From NCBI GenBank assembly GCA_938035945.1, contig CALHOU010000030.1, positions 1-64,000 of the forward strand: a stretch of 64,000 nucleotides of DNA, in the 5' to 3' direction. This DNA comes from an uncultured Granulosicoccaceae bacterium (lineage in GTDB: Bacteria > Pseudomonadota > Gammaproteobacteria > Granulosicoccales > Granulosicoccaceae). The notes below the pieces were generated by a model. It ran no database searches, was not told the DNA's origin, and saw nothing but the letters and a program-made list of their open reading frames with translations. The stretch's first letter is position 1, and each line of letters starts with the position of its first letter. The translations under genes were made by a program, and so were the position numbers. Shown piece after piece: positions 59,669 to 64,000 of the stretch.

Positions 59669-62600
59669 GTGGACAAGAAACAACCCATCATTGCCATTCT
59701 GACCGACCGCTACTTCCCGTATCAGGCCGAACTTGTGGAGAGTATTACCGCAGAACTTGGCGATGCAGGTTACGCGGTACTGTGCGTAACCGGTCGGGAA
59801 CTACAGGCAAGCGACGCCGTAGCCCAAGTGCATAGCGTTTGCAATGCTATTTACAAGCACGTGCACGAGATGAATGTCAGCGGCATCATTGCGCTCTCTG
59901 GCACACTAGGCCATGGCGTGTCGATGGAAACCATCTCTGATTTTCTTCATCAGTTTTCGGTGCCTATGGTCAGCTTGGGAATGGATGTTCCAAACATCAA
60001 TAGCGTATACCTCAACGAAGGTCGCGGCATGTCCGACTTAATGGAGCACCTCATCAGTGATGGCATCCGTAAACACTTTGCATTTATCCGTGGACACAAG
60101 AACGACCCTTACTCGCAAGCTCGTGAAGCTATCTTTCGAAATAGCCTTGAAAGCCACGGACACAAACTCGATGAATGCTACTTTGTTGAAGGTGATTACA
60201 ACCCGTTTACAACGTATCGTGAAACAACACAGCTATTAAACGATCAGCCCAACATTGATTGCATCGTTGCTGCCAACGATGTCATGGCAGCCAGTGCTGC
60301 AAGGGCGGCTAAAGCACAAGGTCTTTCGATACCACTTGACATCGCGATCAGTGGTTTCGACGACACCAGTGACGCGACACGTCACTCGCCAGCGATAACA
60401 ACGGTTCGACAACCAGTTGCAAAGATGGCGCAAGACAGCGTGAAACTTATACTCGCGGCTATCGAAAAGCAAACTTCAAATGAGCCATACCAGGCACAAT
60501 CCATTTGCAGCCCCACTGAACTCATCGCAAGACGATCTACAGGTTCCAAACAAACAGAGTTAACAACGCAAGGTACTTTGGACGAGCCAACACTGCGCTC
60601 ATTGCTTAAAAATGCCATGCACGGTCTGGACATGCCAGAATCAATTGTGATGCAAGACATTAGTATGCCTTTGTGGAAAACAATGGACAGAGGCTCAGTA
60701 GACTTAATAACCCTTGCGCAAAATCTTAGCGATTCTATCCTTGCGCAAAACTCACATTGGGTTATCAATCTTATCGACCACATTTATTCAATCAGCGATC
60801 ATCTTCTACAAGGTCAGCACAGAGATCGTCGTATGGCGCTAATAACATCGGCGATCTCCAAAGTCAGAGAAAGAATCTGGGCAATGGAAATGGATCAACA
60901 GTTTGAGGCCAGTCGGCAGCAAAATGTTCGTTCCGACATGTTGTTAGAAATGACATCATGTACTGATATAGAAGATATTCTTAACGCCATGAATGAATGG
61001 CTAACTAAGTTAAATCCCAAACGTTGCTTTCTGGTTTGCTATGAAACGACCAGTCAATTACCTGATGCACGGGCGGAATTAATTCATGTTTTTAGAGAAG
61101 GTCAAAGTGAATACGTCCTTGCCGATGCATTCGAATCAAAACATATTGTTCCTGAAAAATACCAAGATGAACTTCAACAAGGGCTTCTGATTTTAAGCCC
61201 CTTATATGCCGACGACATTCTTTTCGGCTATCTGTTAATTGACCCCACTGGCATGGACCTTCTGTACATAGAAGCCGCAGCACAAGCGATAGGTAACGCA
61301 ATGCGTACTCACTATCATATCGGCGTACTCGAAACACAGAAGCAAACCCTGGAATCGGTCAATCATGAATTAGGAACGCTTGCAAATTTCGATGCTCTAA
61401 CCGGCCTTGCGAACCGATTGCAATTTCAGCAATATCTGGAAAATTGCTGCAAAGAAACACTAGCCTCTGACTCGGTCCCACCCTTCGCCTTGCTTTTTAT
61501 CGATTTGGATGGATTCAAATTGATTAACGATACGCTTGGACACAGTGTAGGAGACCGGTTGCTTAATAAAGTTGCGCAACGATTGGTAAACCGTATATCG
61601 AACACGAGCGAGTATGACGGATTTATTGCACGTTTGGGCGGTGATGAATTCACCATAGTATTGCATCCTAATTCAGTAAATTCCAACATCCATGCGATAG
61701 CTAATGGTTTGTTGTTTGACTTGTCGAGTAGCTATAACCTGGATGACAACGATGTGGCTATTTCAGCAAGCATTGGTGCAGCGTTTTTTCCAAACGATGC
61801 CAAGGATTCACAAACCCTCGTCAAGCGCGCCGATATCGCGATGTATCGCGCTAAAGACAATGGTAAAAACAACATCGTGTTTTTCAGTCCAGACATGATC
61901 AGTGCCGATAATCAAGAACTACAACTTGCGCAAGAATTACGCTTCGCTTTAGAACATGCACAATTACAAATGCATTATCAACCTCGCGTGGATTTAAACA
62001 CAGGAAAAATTTGTGCAGTAGAGGCCCTAATGCGCTGGATTGTACCTACGTCGGAAGGTGGAACCGTAAGAGCCCATCCAGATGAATTTATCGCCTTAGC
62101 AGAAAAAATTGGCATCATTAGTCAACTGGATACCTATGCGCTCGACTATAGCTGCAAGCAGGCAGCGGCCTGGGCAAAAGCAGGCATACCCATTCCTGTT
62201 TCAGTTAACTTATCGGTTAAACAACTACAGCAGCCACAGTTTATTAAGACTGTGACAACGACTCTGGCAACCCATGATCTTGATCCTCGGTACCTGGAAC
62301 TTGAGATTACGGAAACGGCGGCGATGACCCACGTTGAACACAATATTCAAAAACTCACCACACTTAAAAACATGGGTATAAAAGTGTCGATAGATGATTT
62401 TGGAACTGGTTACTCCTCGCTGAATTATTTGAAACGCTTACCCGTGGATAATCTGAAAATCGATCGGTCTTTTATTATGGATATCGATGCAGCTGATGGA
62501 GGCACATCTGCCGATGCATCCATTGTGCGCTCGGTCGTGGCCTTAGGCAAAGGTATGGGTTTTAGATTAATTGCCGAAGGTGTTGAAACGCCAGAGCAAG

Positions 62601-62743
62601 CGGAATTTGTACGCGCTCTGCACTGTGATGAAGTACAGGGGTACTTGTATTCAAAACCAGTACCAGAGGCTGAACTGACCGAACTACTCCAATCAGACAA
62701 CCCCTACTTCACTGTTGATAAAAATCAGCAACGCGCCGCTTAA
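59669..62743 (+). CDS. LacI-type ligand-binding domain fused to GAF-like, GGDEF and EAL domains (GTG start)
   Basis: Peripla_BP_3-like N-terminus without HTH or TM (IIAILTDRYFPYQAELVESITAELGDAGYAVLC...DIAISGFDDTSDATRHSPAITTVRQP); RLGGDEFTIVL; CAVEALMRW; DDFGTGYSSLNYLKRLPVDNLKIDRSF. Confidence 0.93.
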   Translation: MDKKQPIIAILTDRYFPYQAELVESITAELGDAGYAVLCVTGRELQASDAVAQVHSVCNAIYKHVHEMNVSGIIALSGTLGHGVSMETISDFLHQFSVPMVSLGMDVPNINSVYLNEGRGMSDLMEHLISDGIRKHFAFIRGHKNDPYSQAREAIFRNSLESHGHKLDECYFVEGDYNPFTTYRETTQLLNDQPNIDCIVAANDVMAASAARAAKAQGLSIPLDIAISGFDDTSDATRHSPAITTVRQPVAKMAQDSVKLILAAIEKQTSNEPYQAQSICSPTELIARRSTGSKQTELTTQGTLDEPTLRSLLKNAMHGLDMPESIVMQDISMPLWKTMDRGSVDLITLAQNLSDSILAQNSHWVINLIDHIYSISDHLLQGQHRDRRMALITSAISKVRERIWAMEMDQQFEASRQQNVRSDMLLEMTSCTDIEDILNAMNEWLTKLNPKRCFLVCYETTSQLPDARAELIHVFREGQSEYVLADAFESKHIVPEKYQDELQQGLLILSPLYADDILFGYLLIDPTGMDLLYIEAAAQAIGNAMRTHYHIGVLETQKQTLESVNHELGTLANFDALTGLANRLQFQQYLENCCKETLASDSVPPFALLFIDLDGFKLINDTLGHSVGDRLLNKVAQRLVNRISNTSEYDGFIARLGGDEFTIVLHPNSVNSNIHAIANGLLFDLSSSYNLDDNDVAISASIGAAFFPNDAKDSQTLVKRADIAMYRAKDNGKNNIVFFSPDMISADNQELQLAQELRFALEHAQLQMHYQPRVDLNTGKICAVEALMRWIVPTSEGGTVRAHPDEFIALAEKIGIISQLDTYALDYSCKQAAAWAKAGIPIPVSVNLSVKQLQQPQFIKTVTTTLATHDLDPRYLELEITETAAMTHVEHNIQKLTTLKNMGIKVSIDDFGTGYSSLNYLKRLPVDNLKIDRSFIMDIDAADGGTSADASIVRSVVALGKGMGFRLIAEGVETPEQAEFVRALHCDEVQGYLYSKPVPEAELTELLQSDNPYFTVDKNQQRAA

Positions 62744-64000
62744 GCCAGCATAGATAAACCCAGTCCCAAGACAGCCGCAATCGCCAATATTCGAAATATT
62801 GACCAATGCAAAACGAACGCGGCAACCCCGCACAATACCGTTAACAAAGCCACTCGCCAATCGAGCGAAGACCACATTGGCGTCCAGATGGTGAGTACAC
62901 CGGTTTTCACGGATTCGACGTTGGTAAACCAAACGTGCATTGCGAACCAAACCGACAGATTTAAAATCACGCCCACAATGGCTGCGGTGATCGCCGACAT
63001 GGCACCTTTAAGACGAGGTTGATCACTTAACCACTCTATATAGGGAGCGCCTGCGAATATCCATAAAAAACACGGCACAAACGTAACCCACAATGTTACT
63101 AACGCTGCGCTCAGTGCCAAGCCCAAACCACCTTCTTTGTAGCCAGCTAGAAAGCCAACAAATTCAGTAACAAGAATAAGTGGCCCTGGTGTGGTTTCCG
63201 CCAAACCTAGTCCATCCATCATTTCACCGGCACTTAGCCAACCAAACTGCGTTACCACATCTTGCGCAAGGTAAGCCAATACGGCATAAGCGCCGCCAAA
63301 GGTGACAACGGCAAGCTTTGAGAAAAACGTTCCTACTTGTATAAGCAAGGAATCAGCGCCAGCTGCCCATAACCCGAGGATGGGTAACCACCATATACAT
63401 AGCCACAGCACCACTGTTTTAACTGTGGAAGAAAAATGTGTTTTGGTCGGTGCTAAAATACCTTGCGTCACCGCATCCGTGCGGGACACAAAGTATCCGT
63501 AGAGTGCAGCGGCAATGACAATGATTGGGAAAGGCACATTGAAAAAGAAAATGCCTACAAACGCCAAAGCAGCAATGACCCATTGCTCAACACCTTTTAA
63601 CGACTTTTTCGCAACCCTTAATAGCGCTTCAATAACGACAATGATAACCGCCGCCTTTATACCTAGAAACAAGCCTTCAATTAATGGCACGTTTCCATAT
63701 AAGGCGTATACGGTTCCAAGTGCGATAATCACAAGTGCACCGGGTATCACAAACAGCAAGCCCGCAATGAGACCACCGAGCACGCCATGCATTCGCCATC
63801 CAGCATAGGTTGCCAATTGCATCGCTTCTGGTCCCGGCAACAACATGCAAAAACTCAACGCACTTAAAAACTGATTCTCAGATAACCACTTTTTTTGATC
63901 TACGATCAGCTTATGCATCAACGCGATTTGCGCTGCCGGCCCACCAAAGGATAAACACCCGATCTTTGCCCAAACGGTTGTAGCCTCCGTTAGCGTTGGC
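62740..64000 (-). CDS. chrA: Chromate transporter ChrA-like (partial, runs off right edge)
   Basis: Frame remains open to base 64000: TTVWAKIGCLSFGGPAAQIALMHKLIVDQKKWLSENQFLSALSFCMLLPGPEAMQLATYAGWRMHG; second half repeats FGGAYAVLAYLAQDVV...GLGLAETTPGPLILVTEFVGF. Confidence 0.92.
   Translation of the reverse strand, partial: PTLTEATTVWAKIGCLSFGGPAAQIALMHKLIVDQKKWLSENQFLSALSFCMLLPGPEAMQLATYAGWRMHGVLGGLIAGLLFVIPGALVIIALGTVYALYGNVPLIEGLFLGIKAAVIIVVIEALLRVAKKSLKGVEQWVIAALAFVGIFFFNVPFPIIVIAAALYGYFVSRTDAVTQGILAPTKTHFSSTVKTVVLWLCIWWLPILGLWAAGADSLLIQVGTFFSKLAVVTFGGAYAVLAYLAQDVVTQFGWLSAGEMMDGLGLAETTPGPLILVTEFVGFLAGYKEGGLGLALSAALVTLWVTFVPCFLWIFAGAPYIEWLSDQPRLKGAMSAITAAIVGVILNLSVWFAMHVWFTNVESVKTGVLTIWTPMWSSLDWRVALLTVLCGVAAFVLHWSIFRILAIAAVLGLGLSMLA

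Noticed and set aside
1-64000. tRNA, rRNA, CRISPR arrays, insertion sequences
   Set aside because: None recognised by eye; short or divergent elements could be missed without tRNAscan, Infernal or repeat-finding software.

Overview
Gammaproteobacterial-type chromosomal window (taxon is my inference), densely coded. Left to right: (i) a housekeeping block with an AmiC-like amidase (truncated at the left edge), tsaE, rluC, divergent rne (RNase E with a 12-bp/4-aa tandem repeat in its disordered tail), and a membrane dynamin-like GTPase; (ii) rhomboid protease, DegT/DnrJ aminotransferase and EEP phosphatase genes; (iii) a minus-strand Tad/Flp pilus locus (about 11.8-25.4 kb) with an FHA-TadA fusion, two Flp-like pilins, TadE/F/G-like proteins and several uncharacterised genes, but no recognisable TadV or TadZ; (iv) an AT-rich accessory stretch with a large Fn3/beta-helix lipoprotein, a DUF6502-like protein and a DUF222-HNH endonuclease; (v) an FMN riboswitch with ribD-ribE-ribBA-ribH; (vi) a galB-galC-galD-ligI type lower pathway for PDC/4-oxalomesaconate; (vii) ABC exporters, lexA-imuA-imuB with a visible SOS box, and GGDEF/EAL proteins including a LacI-sensor-GGDEF-EAL fusion; (viii) a three-gene module of an OmpA/BON-like protein flanked by two membrane coiled-coil/HhH-like proteins; (ix) chrA truncated at the right edge. 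I saw no tRNA, rRNA, CRISPR array, transposase or integrase. All calls come from reading the translations and sequence by eye; no database search was run.
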